Below are positions 1 through 9,616 of a DNA stretch of 64,000 bases, piece after piece (position 1 is the stretch's first letter; each line of letters begins with the position of its first letter). Origin of the DNA: Vescimonas coprocola (GTDB lineage: Bacteria; Bacillota; Clostridia; Oscillospirales; Oscillospiraceae); assembly GCF_018408575.1 (NCBI RefSeq), contig NZ_AP023418.1, positions 1,888,415 through 1,952,414 of the forward strand, read 5' to 3'. The notes under the pieces are model-generated. The model ran no database searches, had not been told where the DNA came from, and saw nothing but the letters and a program-made list of their open reading frames with translations. A program made the position numbers and the translations under genes.

Positions 1-78
1 CAGGAAATCGGTGACCTGCTGACGGAGCATCGCCATACGCTGATCGGTAGTCTTACCGAGCTTACGAGTTCCGGGCAT
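1..78 (-). CDS. rplQ: 50S ribosomal protein L17, N-terminal fragment (cut by window edge)
   Basis: This is the last gene of the alpha operon. Only the first 26 codons are inside the window. The visible peptide starts MPGTRKLGKTTDQRMAMLRQ, which matches the very conserved L17 N-terminus. A GGAGG ribosome binding site lies 8 bases before the ATG, and rpoA ends about 40 bases upstream, the usual order. L17 sits near the peptide exit tunnel of the large subunit. The rest of the gene lies to the left of the window. Confidence 0.95.
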   Translation of the reverse strand, partial: MPGTRKLGKTTDQRMAMLRQQVTDFL

Positions 79-119
79 TTCTGTTTCCTCCTTGTAAGGA
101 TATTCGCACAGAGTGCGAG

Positions 120-1073
120 TTAGTTGTTCTCTTCGTCGGCCAGGGACAGACCCATCATGGCCAGCTTGTTGATGACTTCCTCCAGCGACTTGCGTCCCAG
201 ATTACGCACCTTCATCATCTCGTCCTCCGTCTTGGAGATCAGATCCTCCACGGTGTTGATGTTGGCACGCTTCAGGCAGTTAAAGCTGCGGACGGACAAA
301 TCCAGCTCCTCAATGGTCATCTCCAGCATCTTGTCCTTATCGTCCGGAGCCTTCTCCACCACCGTGGACTTATCGCCCATGGTGTCGGACAGGTCGGTGA
401 ACAGTGCGAAGTGATCGCAGAGGATCTTGGCGCCCAGAGACACGGCATCACGGGCGGTGATAGTGGAATCCGTCCAGACCTCCAGCGTCAGCTTGTCGAA
501 GTCGCTGAGGTTGCCGACACGGGTGTTCTCCACCGTGTAGTTGACCTTGTACACGGGGGTGTAGATGGAGTCGATGGGGATCACACCGATCACGCCAGCC
601 CGCAGAGCCTTGTTGCGGTCAGCGGAGACGTAGCCACGGCCGTGGCTCAGGGTGATCTCCATGCTCAGGGTGGCGCCCACATCCAGCGTTGCAATGTGCA
701 GCTCCGGATTCAGCACCTCCACCTCGCCATCGGGCTTGATGTCGCCGGCCGTCACCTCGCAGGGGCCAGCCGCCTCGATAAAGACGGTCTTGGTGCCCTC
801 GCAATGCAGCTTGGTCAGCAGGTTCTTGACGTTCAGAACGATCTCCGTCACGTCCTCTTTCACACCGGGAATGGTGGAAAACTCATGCTGCACACCGGCG
901 ATCTTGATGCTGGTCGCCGCCGTGCCAGGCAGGGAGGAGAGCAGGATGCGCCGCAGCGCATTGCCCAGAGTCGTTCCATAGCCACGCTCCAGGGGTTCGA
1001 TCACATATTTTCCATAGGAAGCATCGCCGGGCGTTTCAACACACTCGATCTGGGGCTTCTCAATTTCGATCAT
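120..1073 (-). CDS. rpoA: DNA-directed RNA polymerase subunit alpha
   Basis: The 317-residue alpha subunit dimerises to nucleate assembly of RNA polymerase and contacts UP elements and activators. The N-terminal assembly domain spans about residues 1-230 and contains the conserved [18 protein letters not shown] segment. The C-terminal domain (about 250-317) has the helix-hairpin-helix core [20 protein letters not shown]. The frame is open 15 codons further upstream, but the start is placed at [10 protein letters not shown] because a GAAGGAGG ribosome binding site sits just before that ATG and this is the usual alpha N-terminus. It lies between rpsD and rplQ as in most Firmicutes. Confidence 0.98.
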   Translation of the reverse strand: MIEIEKPQIECVETPGDASYGKYVIEPLERGYGTTLGNALRRILLSSLPGTAATSIKIAGVQHEFSTIPGVKEDVTEIVLNVKNLLTKLHCEGTKTVFIEAAGPCEVTAGDIKPDGEVEVLNPELHIATLDVGATLSMEITLSHGRGYVSADRNKALRAGVIGVIPIDSIYTPVYKVNYTVENTRVGNLSDFDKLTLEVWTDSTITARDAVSLGAKILCDHFALFTDLSDTMGDKSTVVEKAPDDKDKMLEMTIEELDLSVRSFNCLKRANINTVEDLISKTEDEMMKVRNLGRKSLEEVINKLAMMGLSLADEENN

Positions 1074-1157
1074 GCAGTACCCTCCTTCATTCTCTATGCG
1101 GCGCAGACGAGTCTGCACCTGATTTGGTTCATGCGTTTGGTGAGGGTCTCGACCCTA

Positions 1158-1760
1158 TTACTTGGAGTACAGCTCGACGATGAGATGCTCCTCGATGGGC
1201 ATATCAATGTCCTCACGGGCGGGCATACGAGACACGGTACCCTTCAGGGCGTTCTTGTCACGCTCCAGCCAAGTGGGAACGGTCACCAGCGGGGCATCCT
1301 CGGCGGTCAGGCGCTTGAAGGCGGCGGAAGAGCGGCTGCTCTCCTTGACCTCAATGACATCGCCCACACGCACCAGGTAGGAGGGGATGTTCACCTTCTG
1401 ACCGTTTACGGTGAAGTGAGCGTGGCTCACCAGCTGACGGGCCTCACGGCGGGTCGTGGCGAAGCCCAGACGATACACCACATTGTCCAGACGGCGCTCC
1501 ACCAGGGTCAGCAGGTTCTCGCCGGTCTTGCCGGGCATACGGGAAGCCTTCTCATAGTACATATGGAACTGCTTCTCCAGAATACCGTAGACGAACTTGA
1601 CCTTCTGCTTCTCGTTGAGCTGGATGGCGTACTCGCTCTTCTTCTTTCTCATCTGGCCGCCGGGGTTGCGCTTGGTCTCCTTCTTGGAGTAACCCATGAC
1701 GGTAGGAGAAATGCCCAGCGCCTTGCAGCGCTTAGCGATAGGCTGCATATTCTTAGCCAT
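1158..1760 (-). CDS. rpsD: 30S ribosomal protein S4
   Basis: This 200-residue primary 16S rRNA-binding protein nucleates assembly of the 30S body and helps fidelity at the mRNA entry channel. The S4 RNA-binding domain is visible at about residues 92-155 ([20 protein letters not shown]). The N-terminus ([19 protein letters not shown]) has a single Cys, so the zinc-binding N-terminal form of S4 is absent. Here rpsD is part of the alpha operon, between rpsK and rpoA, rather than a lone locus as in Bacillus. Confidence 0.97.
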   Translation of the reverse strand: MAKNMQPIAKRCKALGISPTVMGYSKKETKRNPGGQMRKKKSEYAIQLNEKQKVKFVYGILEKQFHMYYEKASRMPGKTGENLLTLVERRLDNVVYRLGFATTRREARQLVSHAHFTVNGQKVNIPSYLVRVGDVIEVKESSRSSAAFKRLTAEDAPLVTVPTWLERDKNALKGTVSRMPAREDIDMPIEEHLIVELYSK

Positions 1761-1785
1761 ATTCTACTTATCCTCCTTGTTCCGA

Positions 1786-2187
1786 TTACACACGACGACG
1801 CTTGGGGGGGCGGCATCCGTTGTGGGGGATGGGGGTGACGTCCTTGATCATCGTCACCTCCAGGCCCACGGCCTGCAGCGCACGGATGGCAGCCTCACGG
1901 CCCTGGCCGGGGCCCTTGACAAAGACCTCCACGGTCTTCAGGCCATGCTCCATAGCGGCCTTGGCAGCCGTCTCAGCGGCACTCTGGGCAGCGAAGGGGG
2001 TAGACTTCTTGCTGCCACGGAAGCCCAGACCACCGGAGGAGGCCCAGGACAGAGCGTTGCCCTGTGCGTCGGTGACGGTGACCATGGTGTTGTTGAAGGA
2101 AGAGCGGATATGGACCTGGCCCTTCTCGACGTTCTTCTTTTCACGACGGCGGCGAATAACCTTCTTACCGGTCTTAGCGTTAGCCAT
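1786..2187 (-). CDS. rpsK: 30S ribosomal protein S11
   Basis: This 133-residue platform protein of the small subunit lies near the E site and interacts with S7 and S18. The conserved segments [19 protein letters not shown] and [16 protein letters not shown], and the basic C-terminus PPKRRRV, are all present. Its length fits the family. It is 16 bases downstream of rpsM with its own GGAGG-type ribosome binding site. Confidence 0.98.
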   Translation of the reverse strand: MANAKTGKKVIRRRREKKNVEKGQVHIRSSFNNTMVTVTDAQGNALSWASSGGLGFRGSKKSTPFAAQSAAETAAKAAMEHGLKTVEVFVKGPGQGREAAIRALQAVGLEVTMIKDVTPIPHNGCRPPKRRRV

Positions 2188-2203
2188 ATTCTATCTTCCC
2201 TCC

Positions 2204-2572
2204 TTACTTCTTCTTGTTGGCAATGGTCTTCTTGGGACCCTTGCGGGTGCGGGCGTTGGTCTTGCTGCGCTGACCACGAACGGGCAGCCCACGGCGATGA
2301 CGGGTACCACGGTAGCAGCCGATCTCCGTCAGACGCTTGATGTCCAGAGCCACCTGACGGCGCAGGTCGCCTTCCACGGTATAGCTCTGGTCAATGGCCT
2401 CACGAAGCTTGGCTTCCTCGGCCTCGGTCAGATCCTTCACCCGGGTGTCGGGGTTGATGCCTGTCTGCGCCAGGATGTCCTGAGCGCTCTTTCTGCCAAT
2501 ACCATAGATATAGGTCAAACCGATCTCGATTCGCTTATCCTTGGGCAGGTCAATACCGGCAATACGTGCCAT
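2204..2572 (-). CDS. rpsM: 30S ribosomal protein S13
   Basis: This 122-residue head protein of the small subunit contacts the P-site tRNA and forms the B1 intersubunit bridges. It begins [20 protein letters not shown] and shows the helix-two-turn-helix core and the [19 protein letters not shown] segment near the C-terminus. It follows rpmJ and precedes rpsK, the canonical order. Confidence 0.98.
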   Translation of the reverse strand: MARIAGIDLPKDKRIEIGLTYIYGIGRKSAQDILAQTGINPDTRVKDLTEAEEAKLREAIDQSYTVEGDLRRQVALDIKRLTEIGCYRGTRHRRGLPVRGQRSKTNARTRKGPKKTIANKKK

Positions 2573-2598
2573 ACTCTTAAAGCACCTCCACTTTCTAC

Positions 2599-2712
2599 TT
2601 AGCCCTGTCTCTGCTTATGCTTCGGATTTTCGCAGATCACCATTACACGGCCCTTTCTGCGAATGATCTTGCACTTCTCGCACATGGGCTTCACGGACGG
2701 TCTTACTTTCAT
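2599..2712 (-). CDS. rpmJ: 50S ribosomal protein L36 (zinc-binding type)
   Basis: This is a very small gene of 37 codons encoding a peptide that starts [20 protein letters not shown]. The CxxC pair (Cys11, Cys14) with Cys27 and His32 forms the zinc site of the C+ form of L36. The protein binds near the peptidyl transferase centre. An AGGAGG ribosome binding site precedes the ATG, and infA lies just upstream, as expected. Confidence 0.96.
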   Translation of the reverse strand: MKVRPSVKPMCEKCKIIRRKGRVMVICENPKHKQRQG

Positions 2713-2726
2713 TGTTCATAAACCTC

Positions 2727-2945
2727 CTACTTACTACGCCAGGTAATCCGGCCACGGGTCAGGTCGTAGGGTGACATTTCCACTGTCACCTTGTCGCCGG
2801 GCAGAATCCTGATGAAATTCATTCTGAGCTTTCCGGAAATATGCGCCAAAATCGTGTGTCCATTTCCAATGTCTACCTGGAATGTGGTGTTAGGCAGTGA
2901 TTCGACTACCACACCCTCCACTTCGATCATATCGGATTTTGCCAA
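2727..2945 (-). CDS. infA: Translation initiation factor IF-1
   Basis: This 72-residue OB-fold (S1-like) factor occupies the A site during initiation and modulates IF-2 and IF-3. The sequence [20 protein letters not shown] and the C-terminal [10 protein letters not shown] are typical of the family, and the length is standard. It lies between the KOW-domain gene and rpmJ. Confidence 0.98.
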   Translation of the reverse strand: MAKSDMIEVEGVVVESLPNTTFQVDIGNGHTILAHISGKLRMNFIRILPGDKVTVEMSPYDLTRGRITWRSK

Positions 2946-2949
2946 GTCG

Positions 2950-3231
2950 TTATCCCTCCTGGTCTTGATTACCGCCGCTGAATGCGGCTAAGGCTTTACG
3001 AAGCTCACTATTGGTGATTTTTTCGCCGCTTCTGATCTTCTCGGCCACCGGGCTGTGGCTCTCCCCGTAAAGCTCCGTATGCTTCCGTCGCTTTCGCTTG
3101 GGGTCCTCCACCCGGCGCCGTTTTCCGTCAGCCAGCAGGAGGAAGTCTCCCTCCGTCGCAAGCACGAAGAAGAGATCTCCCTTGTCTCTGCCGGCCGTGG
3201 ATCTTACGATGTTGGATATGGCAATGTCCAT
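2950..3231 (-). CDS. KOW-domain RNA-binding protein (L14e/L6e/L27e-like)
   Basis: This is a 93-residue basic protein with an N-terminal KOW-type segment ([20 protein letters not shown]) followed by a lysine/arginine-rich stretch ([16 protein letters not shown]). Small KOW proteins of this kind are commonly found between map and infA in Clostridia and are thought to bind ribosomal RNA, but no function is established. The ATG lies five bases after the map stop codon with no strong ribosome binding site of its own, so translational coupling to map is likely. The stop is four bases before infA begins. Confidence 0.8.
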   Translation of the reverse strand: MDIAISNIVRSTAGRDKGDLFFVLATEGDFLLLADGKRRRVEDPKRKRRKHTELYGESHSPVAEKIRSGEKITNSELRKALAAFSGGNQDQEG

Positions 3232-3236
3232 AGACT

Positions 3237-3998
3237 TTATACCAGAGACTCGCTGGCGTCCGTCAGAAGCTCCGGGTCGCCGGCGGTGATCAGGATGGTA
3301 TTCTCGTAGTGGGCCGCCTTCTTGCCGTCCGCAGTTTTTACCGTCCAGCCGTCCGGCATCTGCCGGATGGCTGCGGAGCCTGCGTTGACCATAGGCTCCA
3401 CGGCGATGGTCATGCCCCGCAGCAGGCGGGGGCCATGTCCGGGCTTGCCAAAGTTGGGTACCTCCGGCGGCTCGTGCATATGGTGACCGATGCCGTGACC
3501 CACATACTCCCGCACGATGGAATAGCCATGCGACTCGGCATACTGCTGCACAGCGGCAGAGATGTCGGACAGGCGATAGCCCTCCCTGGCGTATTTCAGC
3601 CCCTGGAAGAAGCTCTCCTGTGTCACACGGATCAGGTCCATGTCCTCGTCGGACACCTTCCCGCAGGGGTAAGTGCCGGCGCAGTCGCCATGGACGCCGC
3701 CGATGTAGGCGCCCACGTCCACGCTGACGACATCGCCCTCCTGCAATACCCGTGGACCGGGAATGCCGTGGATGATCTCGTCGTTGACGGAGACGCATAC
3801 GCTGGCGGGATAGCCATTGTAGTGCAGGAACGAGGGGGTCGCTCCATGGGAGCGGATAAAGTCAAACACTGCCTTATCGATTTGGTGGGTTGTTACGCCG
3901 GGTTTTACCATTTCCCGTGCCAGAGCACGGGCAGCCGCGGTAATTTTTCCCGCCCGGCGCATCAGTTCGATCTCGTGTGCGGATTTCAGAGTGATCAT
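3237..3998 (-). CDS. map: Methionine aminopeptidase, type I
   Basis: This 253-residue cytosolic enzyme removes the initiator methionine from nascent proteins. The five metal ligands of the pita-bread fold are visible in order: Asp in VSVDVGA, Asp in GDCAGTY, His in GIGHHMHEPP, Glu in AVEPMV and Glu in HYENTI. The His in FLHYNGYPAS is the substrate-site histidine. There is no N-terminal SH3-binding extension, so this is the short bacterial form. Its ATG overlaps the adk stop codon as ATGA. Confidence 0.97.
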   Translation of the reverse strand: MITLKSAHEIELMRRAGKITAAARALAREMVKPGVTTHQIDKAVFDFIRSHGATPSFLHYNGYPASVCVSVNDEIIHGIPGPRVLQEGDVVSVDVGAYIGGVHGDCAGTYPCGKVSDEDMDLIRVTQESFFQGLKYAREGYRLSDISAAVQQYAESHGYSIVREYVGHGIGHHMHEPPEVPNFGKPGHGPRLLRGMTIAVEPMVNAGSAAIRQMPDGWTVKTADGKKAAHYENTILITAGDPELLTDASESLV

Positions 3999-4633
3999 GC
4001 GTCAACTCCCAGCGCACGCAGGATCGCCTGCGTGGTCCCGTCCACAGTGGACTGGTCCTCCACAGTTTTCAGAATCCCACGGGCCTCGTAAAAGCCCTTC
4101 AGAGGTTCTGTCTCTCTATGATAAACCTCCAGCCGGTCACGGACCGTCTCGGGGTCATCATCCTTGCGCTGCACGAGCTTGCCGCCGCACACATCGCACA
4201 CGCCCTCCGTTTTCGGGGGGATGTTCACGATGTGGTAGCTGGCGCCGCAGTGCTCGCACACACGCCGGCCGCCCATCCGAGCAACGATCTTCTCGTCAGG
4301 GATCTCGATGGCCACCACTGCATCGAAGCTGATACCGGCCTGCTCCATGGCCTCCGCCTGGGCGATGGTGCGGGGCACCCCGTCCAGAATGTAGCCGTTG
4401 GCGCAGTCGGGCTCCTGCAGGCGGTCGTTGATGATGCCGATGATGACCTCATCCGGCACCAGCTTGCCTGCGTCCATATACTCCTTGGCCTTCAAACCTG
4501 TGGGCGTGCCGTTTTTCACGGCGGCACGCAGAATGTTGCCTGTGGAGATCGTGGGGATCTCCAGCTTCTTCTTCAGAATCTCTGCCTGAGTACCCTTACC
4601 GGCACCCGGAGCGCCCAAAAGGATCAGTTTCAT
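3995..4633 (-). CDS. adk: Adenylate kinase with zinc-binding LID
   Basis: This 212-residue enzyme interconverts ATP plus AMP with two ADP. The P-loop GAPGAGKGTQ is at residues 7-16, and the LID domain carries four cysteines (CEHC and CDVC) typical of Gram-positive zinc adenylate kinases. An in-frame codon four residues upstream is ignored because MKLILLGAPG is the usual N-terminus. adk follows secY by about a dozen bases and overlaps map by 4 bases, so the three are translated as a unit. Confidence 0.97.
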   Translation of the reverse strand: MKLILLGAPGAGKGTQAEILKKKLEIPTISTGNILRAAVKNGTPTGLKAKEYMDAGKLVPDEVIIGIINDRLQEPDCANGYILDGVPRTIAQAEAMEQAGISFDAVVAIEIPDEKIVARMGGRRVCEHCGASYHIVNIPPKTEGVCDVCGGKLVQRKDDDPETVRDRLEVYHRETEPLKGFYEARGILKTVEDQSTVDGTTQAILRALGVDA

Positions 4634-4645
4634 GTTGCACCTCAA

Positions 4646-5929
4646 TTATTCCAGGAAGCCCTTATACTGACGCATCAGCATCTGGGACTCCAGCGCCTGT
4701 ACGGTCTCCAGCGCAACGCCCACCACGATGATGACGGACGTACCGCCGATGGACAGGGAGGAGTTCCCCACGATCTTGCCGATCAGCAGGGGCAGGATCG
4801 CCACGACGCCCAGATAGATAGCGCCGAACAGGGTGACCTTGTTCAGGACCTTCTTAATGAAGTCGGTGGTCGGCTTGCCGGGACGGAAGCCGGGAATGAA
4901 GCCGCCATTCTTCTTCAGGTTGTTGGAGATCTCCACGGGGTTGAACTGAATGGTGGCATAGAAATAGCTGAAAGCAATGATCATCAGGAAGTAGAAGATC
5001 ATGTACAGCACGGACTTGGTGTCAATAGCGTTCAGGAAGCCATACCAGAAGGTACCCTCCGCCGGCTGCTTGCAGAAAGCGGCGATGGTAGAGGGGATCA
5101 TGGCGATGGACTGAGCGAAGATGATGGGCAGAACGCCGGACATATTCACCTTCATGGGGAGGGTGGATGCCTGACCGCCGTACATCTTGCGGCCCACCTG
5201 ACGTTTGGCATACTGCACCGGGATACGGCGCTCAGCGCCGTTGACCCAAGTGATCAGGACGATCAGAGCCAGGATGCCCAGCACCACCAGCACCGCTGCC
5301 CACCAGGCCAGCGTACCGGCCCGCAGTCCGCTGATCATGGAGGAGACCATGCTGGGGACACGGGACAGGATGCCGGCAAACAGGATGATGGAGATACCGT
5401 TGCCGATACCGAACTCTGTGATCTGCTCGCCCATCCACATGACGAAGGAAGAACCGGCGATGAAGGAGGCGATAATGACCAGAGCCACCCAGAAGGATTT
5501 CTCGGTCAGGATGCCGTAGTTCTTCATCAGCATATAGTAGCCCCAGCCCTGCAGGATGGCGATGGCCACCGTAGCGTAACGGGTGATGGACTGGATCTTC
5601 TTCTTGCCCTCCTCGCCGCCGTCACGAGCCAGCCGCTCCAGAGCGGGAATGGCGATGGTCAGCAGCTGGATGATGATGGAGCTGTTGATGTAGGGCTGCA
5701 CGCCCAGTGCAAAGACGGTGGCCTGAGCGAAGGCGCCGCCGGACATGACATTGTACAGGCCCAGAACGGTGGTGCTCATGCCCTCCAGATAGCTGCTCAG
5801 CAGATCCGTGTTCACATAGGGAACGGGGATGGCATTGCCGATGCGGAAGATCAGCAGGATCAGTGCGGTGAAAATGATCTTTTTGCGAAGCTCAGGAATA
5901 CCCCACGCCTTTTTGATCGTCTGAATCAC
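4646..5929 (-). CDS. secY: Protein translocase subunit SecY
   Basis: This is the 427-residue channel-forming membrane subunit of the SecYEG translocon. Ten hydrophobic spans can be counted. The plug-adjacent start (PELRKKIIFTALILLIFRIG), the TM2 region GGAFAQATVFALGVQPYINS and the cytosolic loop GFRPGKPTTDFI are characteristic. It abuts rplO with no gap (rplO stop immediately before the secY ATG) and precedes adk, the normal spc-operon order. Confidence 0.98.
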   Translation of the reverse strand: MIQTIKKAWGIPELRKKIIFTALILLIFRIGNAIPVPYVNTDLLSSYLEGMSTTVLGLYNVMSGGAFAQATVFALGVQPYINSSIIIQLLTIAIPALERLARDGGEEGKKKIQSITRYATVAIAILQGWGYYMLMKNYGILTEKSFWVALVIIASFIAGSSFVMWMGEQITEFGIGNGISIILFAGILSRVPSMVSSMISGLRAGTLAWWAAVLVVLGILALIVLITWVNGAERRIPVQYAKRQVGRKMYGGQASTLPMKVNMSGVLPIIFAQSIAMIPSTIAAFCKQPAEGTFWYGFLNAIDTKSVLYMIFYFLMIIAFSYFYATIQFNPVEISNNLKKNGGFIPGFRPGKPTTDFIKKVLNKVTLFGAIYLGVVAILPLLIGKIVGNSSLSIGGTSVIIVVGVALETVQALESQMLMRQYKGFLE

Positions 5930-6370
5930 TTAGATCACCTCTGCCTTTCCTCCGGCTGCTTCGATCGCTTCCTTAGCAGCCTGAGAGAAAGCAGCGGCCT
6001 GTACGGTCACCTTCTTGGTAACTTTGCCGTTACCCAGAACCTTGTAGCCGTATTCACACTTGCTCAAAATTCCCTTGGCAAGCAGGGCCTCTGCGGTGAC
6101 GATATCGCCATCCTCGAACTTGTCGAGGCTGGTCAGGTTGATGATTTCCAGGGGCTTTGCAAAAATGTTGTTGAAGCCACGCTTGGGGATGCGGCGGGCC
6201 AGAGGCATCTGGCCGCCCTCAAAGCCAATGCGGGTGCCGCCGCCGGAGCGGGCCTTCTGGCCCTTGTGACCACGGCCGGCAGTCTTGCCGTTGCCGGAGC
6301 CGCTGCCCCGACCCTTGCGGTAAGCTTCCTTGGTGGAGCCGGCTGCGGGAGACAGTTCATTCAGTTTCAT
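5930..6370 (-). CDS. rplO: 50S ribosomal protein L15
   Basis: This 146-residue late-assembly protein of the large subunit starts [20 protein letters not shown] and has the glycine/arginine-rich N-terminal extension ([20 protein letters not shown]) that threads into 23S rRNA. The globular C-terminal part resembles L18e. It sits between rpmD and secY. Confidence 0.98.
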   Translation of the reverse strand: MKLNELSPAAGSTKEAYRKGRGSGSGNGKTAGRGHKGQKARSGGGTRIGFEGGQMPLARRIPKRGFNNIFAKPLEIINLTSLDKFEDGDIVTAEALLAKGILSKCEYGYKVLGNGKVTKKVTVQAAAFSQAAKEAIEAAGGKAEVI

Positions 6371-6384
6371 GCTCTCGCACCTCC

Positions 6385-6567
6385 TTATTCTACTTCGGTG
6401 ACCTGCAGCAGATAGCCGATCTTGGCGATCTTGCCCTTGGTCTGGGCGTTGTCGGGCTGAACGGTGGTGTCACCGATCTTCCGCAGGCCCATGGAGTTGG
6501 CAGTGGCAATGTGCTTTTCCAGTCTGCCGTTAAGGCTCTTGACGAGCTTGATGTTCAGATTAGCCAT
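6385..6567 (-). CDS. rpmD: 50S ribosomal protein L30
   Basis: This is a 60-residue large-subunit protein. The sequence [20 protein letters not shown] followed by [20 protein letters not shown] has the short L30 architecture found in bacteria. It lies 13 bases downstream of rpsE and 14 bases before rplO in the spc operon. Confidence 0.97.
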   Translation of the reverse strand: MANLNIKLVKSLNGRLEKHIATANSMGLRKIGDTTVQPDNAQTKGKIAKIGYLLQVTEVE

Positions 6568-6580
6568 TGTTCACGCCTCC

Positions 6581-7081
6581 TTAGCCCACGATCTCGTCCA
6601 CGCTCTTGCCACGGGTGCGGGCGACCTCTTCCGGGGTACGCAGAGCCTTCAGGCCCTCAAAGGTGGCGGCTACCACATTGACTGCGGTATTGGAGCGCAG
6701 GCACTTCGTACGGATATCCTTGATACCGGCAGCTTCCATGATGATACGCACGGGGCCGCCGGCGATCACGCCGGTACCGGGGGCAGCGGGCTTCATCAGC
6801 ACACGGCCTGCACCGGCCTCACCGATGATCTCGCGGGGGATGGTGCTGCCGGACAGGGACACGGTGATCATGTTCTTCTTGGCATCCTCGATGCCCTTGC
6901 GGATGGCCTCAGGGACCTCGGCGGCCTTACCAAGGCCGAAACCGACCTTGCCCTTGCCGTCGCCCACCACCATCAGAGCGGAGAACTTCATGACACGACC
7001 GCCCTTGACCGTCTTGGATACACGGTTGGTAGCAACTACTTTTTCGATATACTCGCTGGGTTCTCTTTCAAATCTTGCCAT
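6581..7081 (-). CDS. rpsE: 30S ribosomal protein S5
   Basis: This 166-residue protein lies at the mRNA entry site, where S5 mutations affect fidelity and spectinomycin response. The double-stranded RNA-binding S5 N-domain ([20 protein letters not shown]) is followed by the C-domain with [20 protein letters not shown]. The length is normal. It follows rplR in the usual spc order. Confidence 0.98.
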   Translation of the reverse strand: MARFEREPSEYIEKVVATNRVSKTVKGGRVMKFSALMVVGDGKGKVGFGLGKAAEVPEAIRKGIEDAKKNMITVSLSGSTIPREIIGEAGAGRVLMKPAAPGTGVIAGGPVRIIMEAAGIKDIRTKCLRSNTAVNVVAATFEGLKALRTPEEVARTRGKSVDEIVG

Positions 7082-7100
7082 TGTCAGTTATCCTCCTCTC

Positions 7101-7460
7101 TTAGAATTCCAGGCCGCCCTCACGGGCGCCTTCGGCCAGCTCGGCCACACGGCCGTGATACAGGTAACCGCCACGGTCGAACACGACGGTGTCGATGCCC
7201 TTGGCCTTGCAGCGCTCGGCCACCAGCTTGCCCACGGCACGGGCGGCGGTCTTGTTGCCGCCGTTGCCCTCGATCTCCTTATCCAGGGAGGAGGCGGAGA
7301 CTAGGGTGTTGCCGGCCACGTCGTCGATGACCTGAGCGTAGATGTTCTTCTCGCTGCGGAACACGTTCAGACGGGGACGCTCGGTAGTGCCGAACACCTT
7401 GGCACGGACTCTCTTATGACGCTTCAGACGCTGAGCGTTGGTATTGGGTCTTTTAATCAT
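7101..7460 (-). CDS. rplR: 50S ribosomal protein L18
   Basis: This 119-residue protein binds 5S rRNA together with L5 and L25. The basic N-terminus ([20 protein letters not shown]), the core [19 protein letters not shown] and the C-terminal [12 protein letters not shown] are diagnostic. It lies between rplF and rpsE. Confidence 0.98.
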   Translation of the reverse strand: MIKRPNTNAQRLKRHKRVRAKVFGTTERPRLNVFRSEKNIYAQVIDDVAGNTLVSASSLDKEIEGNGGNKTAARAVGKLVAERCKAKGIDTVVFDRGGYLYHGRVAELAEGAREGGLEF

Positions 7461-7474
7461 TACGGCACACCTCC

Positions 7475-8020
7475 TTACTTCTTGGCGCCGGTCTTACCGA
7501 CCTTGCGGCGGATGACTTCATCGACATACTTGATGCCCTTGCCCTTATAAGGCTCGGGAGGACGCTTTTCACGGACTTCCGCCGCAAACTGGCCCACCTT
7601 CTGCTTATCGGGACCGGAGATGACGATCTTGTTCTGAGCGGGGACATCAATGGTGATGCCGTCGATCTCAGGAACGATGACCTGATGAGAGTAGCCCAGG
7701 TTCATGACCAGGTTCTTGCCCTCCTTGGCGGCACGGTAACCGATACCGTTGACCTCCAACTCCTTCTTGAAGCCTTCGCTGACGCCGACGACCATGTTGT
7801 GCAGCAGCGCACGGGTCATGCCGTGCAGAGCGCAGTGCAGCTTGTCGTCGGAGGGGCGCTTGACATGGATGACGTTGCCCTCCTGCTCCAGGATCATCTC
7901 CGGACGCAGAGCCTGCGTCAGAGTACCCTTGGGGCCCTTGACGGTGACAACGTTGTTCTCCGCAATGGTGACTTCCACACCAGCGGGGACGGTAATGGGC
8001 ATTCTGCCAATTCTCGACAT
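7475..8020 (-). CDS. rplF: 50S ribosomal protein L6
   Basis: This 181-residue large-subunit protein sits near the factor-binding site. It has two duplicated L6 domains. The start [19 protein letters not shown] and the conserved C-terminal segment [20 protein letters not shown] are clear. It lies between rpsH and rplR. Confidence 0.98.
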   Translation of the reverse strand: MSRIGRMPITVPAGVEVTIAENNVVTVKGPKGTLTQALRPEMILEQEGNVIHVKRPSDDKLHCALHGMTRALLHNMVVGVSEGFKKELEVNGIGYRAAKEGKNLVMNLGYSHQVIVPEIDGITIDVPAQNKIVISGPDKQKVGQFAAEVREKRPPEPYKGKGIKYVDEVIRRKVGKTGAKK

Positions 8021-8035
8021 TGTTCAATACCCTCC

Positions 8036-8434
8036 TTACCAAACAAACGCAAGGACTTCACCGCCGACGTGTGCTGCACGAGCAGCCTTGTCGGTCATGA
8101 CGCCCTTAGAGGTGGATACGATCGCAATACCAAGACCACGCAGCACACGGGGCAGCTCATCGGCACCCACGTACACACGCAGACCGGGCTTGGACACACG
8201 GCGCAGACCGGAGATGACCTTCTCCTTGCCGGCGTTGTACTTCAGGGTGATGTGAATGGTCCCCTGGGTACCGTCGTCCACGACCTGATAGGCCTTGATG
8301 TAGCCCTCATCCAGCAGGATCTGAGCGATGCTCTTCTTCATGTTGGAGGCAGGGACGTCAACGGTCTCATGCTTGGCATTGTTGGCGTTGCGGATACGGG
8401 TCAGCATATCGGCAACAGGATCAGTGATGTGCAT
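8036..8434 (-). CDS. rpsH: 30S ribosomal protein S8
   Basis: This 132-residue primary 16S rRNA-binding protein is, in E. coli, the translational repressor of the spc operon. The sequence starts [20 protein letters not shown] and ends with the conserved [20 protein letters not shown]. The gene has a TTAGGAGGAAAC ribosome binding site. Unlike in most bacteria, it is separated from rpsN by about 420 bases of structured non-coding DNA. Confidence 0.98.
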   Translation of the reverse strand: MHITDPVADMLTRIRNANNAKHETVDVPASNMKKSIAQILLDEGYIKAYQVVDDGTQGTIHITLKYNAGKEKVISGLRRVSKPGLRVYVGADELPRVLRGLGIAIVSTSKGVMTDKAARAAHVGGEVLAFVW

Positions 8435-8855
8435 ACTTGTTTCCTCCTAATTTAGAGTTACAGGGAAAGCCCTGTTGAGGTAGCGAGGTATCACTGATAA
8501 TTTAGGCATCGTCCGATGACCAGCGATGTTTAATTACCAGTGACCTTTCGCCATCCTTTATCGCCGGAGCGCACAGCGCTCTTAGGCACTTGCTTTGCAG
8601 GGAGATAACTCCTCCCACACGGTTCCCGTCCTACCGGCAGCGCCGCCGCACCTGTGCGGCCCGCCCACCGGCAGTATATAACGGAATGGACTCTTTCGTC
8701 ATACGAGGCAGCAGGGTACCGCTGTGCTTTGCGCACAGCAAGCCATGCCAGCTCCGCATGAGATAGATCCAGGATTTTTTCGCCAGACGAGGCGGCGAGG
8801 CGGCGGCGTACTTTGTGTACGTCGAGCCGCACCAACGAAGTATGGCGGAAAAAGA
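8435..8855 (-). repeat. Structured non-coding insert between rpsN and rpsH
   Basis: These roughly 420 bases interrupt an otherwise tightly packed ribosomal operon. They contain several perfect or near-perfect hairpins: 8567-8581 (6-bp stem, loop ACA), 8645-8660 (6 bp), 8721-8739 (7 bp) and 8807-8821 (5 bp). A long-range pair TTTTTTCGCCA / TGGCGGAAAAA (one mismatch) closes the rpsN-proximal end. An open frame of 101 codons runs through it at 8530-8835 on the minus strand, but it lacks a credible ribosome binding site and domain. From memory, similar hairpin-rich blocks recur as dispersed elements in related gut Clostridia, but I could not check this. I call it a structured dispersed-repeat candidate or an intra-operon processing/regulatory RNA. 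Confidence 0.6.
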
Positions 8856-9041
8856 TTACCAGGAAGCCTTGCGGACACCGGGGATCTCGCCCTTATAAGC
8901 CAGCGTGCGGAAGCAGATACGGCAAACGCCGTAGTCACGCAGATAGGCGTGAGGGCGGCCGCACAGCTTGCAGCGGTTGTACTTACGGGTGGAGAACTTA
9001 GCGGGAGCCTGCTGCTTCAGGATCATAGACTTCTTTGCCAT
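8856..9041 (-). CDS. rpsN: 30S ribosomal protein S14, zinc-binding type
   Basis: This 61-residue protein of the 30S head is the short zinc-ribbon form, with CKLC and CRIC motifs ([20 protein letters not shown]). The N-terminus [20 protein letters not shown] and C-terminus [11 protein letters not shown] are standard. It follows rplE by 17 bases. The downstream neighbour rpsH is displaced by the structured insert at 8435-8855. Confidence 0.97.
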   Translation of the reverse strand: MAKKSMILKQQAPAKFSTRKYNRCKLCGRPHAYLRDYGVCRICFRTLAYKGEIPGVRKASW

Positions 9042-9058
9042 GGTGTTTCTCCTCCTAA

Positions 9059-9598
9059 TCAGCGTTCAAAGGGAGCGCCGACCAGGGTCAGCAGCTCACG
9101 GGCTTCTTCATCGGTCTGAGCGGTGGTGCAGATGACGATGTCCATACCACGGATCTTGTCGATCTTATCGTACTCGATCTCAGGGAAGATCAGCTGCTCC
9201 TTGACGCCCAGGGCATAGTTGCCACGGCCGTCGAAGGCGTTGGCGCTGATACCACGGAAGTCACGCACACGGGGCAGAGCCACGTTGAACAGACGATCCA
9301 GGAACTCCCACATCTTGTCGCCGCGCAGCGTGACCTTGGCGCCCACGGGCATACCCTCACGCAGCTTGAAGTTTGCAACGGACTTCTTGGCGATGGTGAT
9401 GATGGCCTTCTGGCCGGTGATGGCGGACAGATCCTTCACCACGGCGTCCAGGACCTTGGGGTTCTCACGAGCCTCGCCGCAGCCCACATTGACAACGATC
9501 TTCTCGATCTTGGGGATCTGCATGGTGCTCTTGTAACCGAACTTCTTGAAGAGAGCGGGAGCCACTTCTTCAGTATACTTGACTTTCAGACGTGCCAT
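9059..9598 (-). CDS. rplE: 50S ribosomal protein L5
   Basis: This 179-residue protein binds 5S rRNA and forms the B1b bridge to S13. The sequence [20 protein letters not shown], the [14 protein letters not shown] segment and [20 protein letters not shown] are diagnostic. It lies between rplX and rpsN in normal order. Confidence 0.98.
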   Translation of the reverse strand: MARLKVKYTEEVAPALFKKFGYKSTMQIPKIEKIVVNVGCGEARENPKVLDAVVKDLSAITGQKAIITIAKKSVANFKLREGMPVGAKVTLRGDKMWEFLDRLFNVALPRVRDFRGISANAFDGRGNYALGVKEQLIFPEIEYDKIDKIRGMDIVICTTAQTDEEARELLTLVGAPFER

Positions 9599-9616
9599 TT
9601 CTTACTCTCTCCTTTC

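Noticed and set aside
8530-8835. A 101-codon minus-strand ORF between rpsN and rpsH as a gene
   Set aside because: There is no ribosome binding site near its start, no domain, and the DNA is dominated by hairpins. It is better described as a structured non-coding element.
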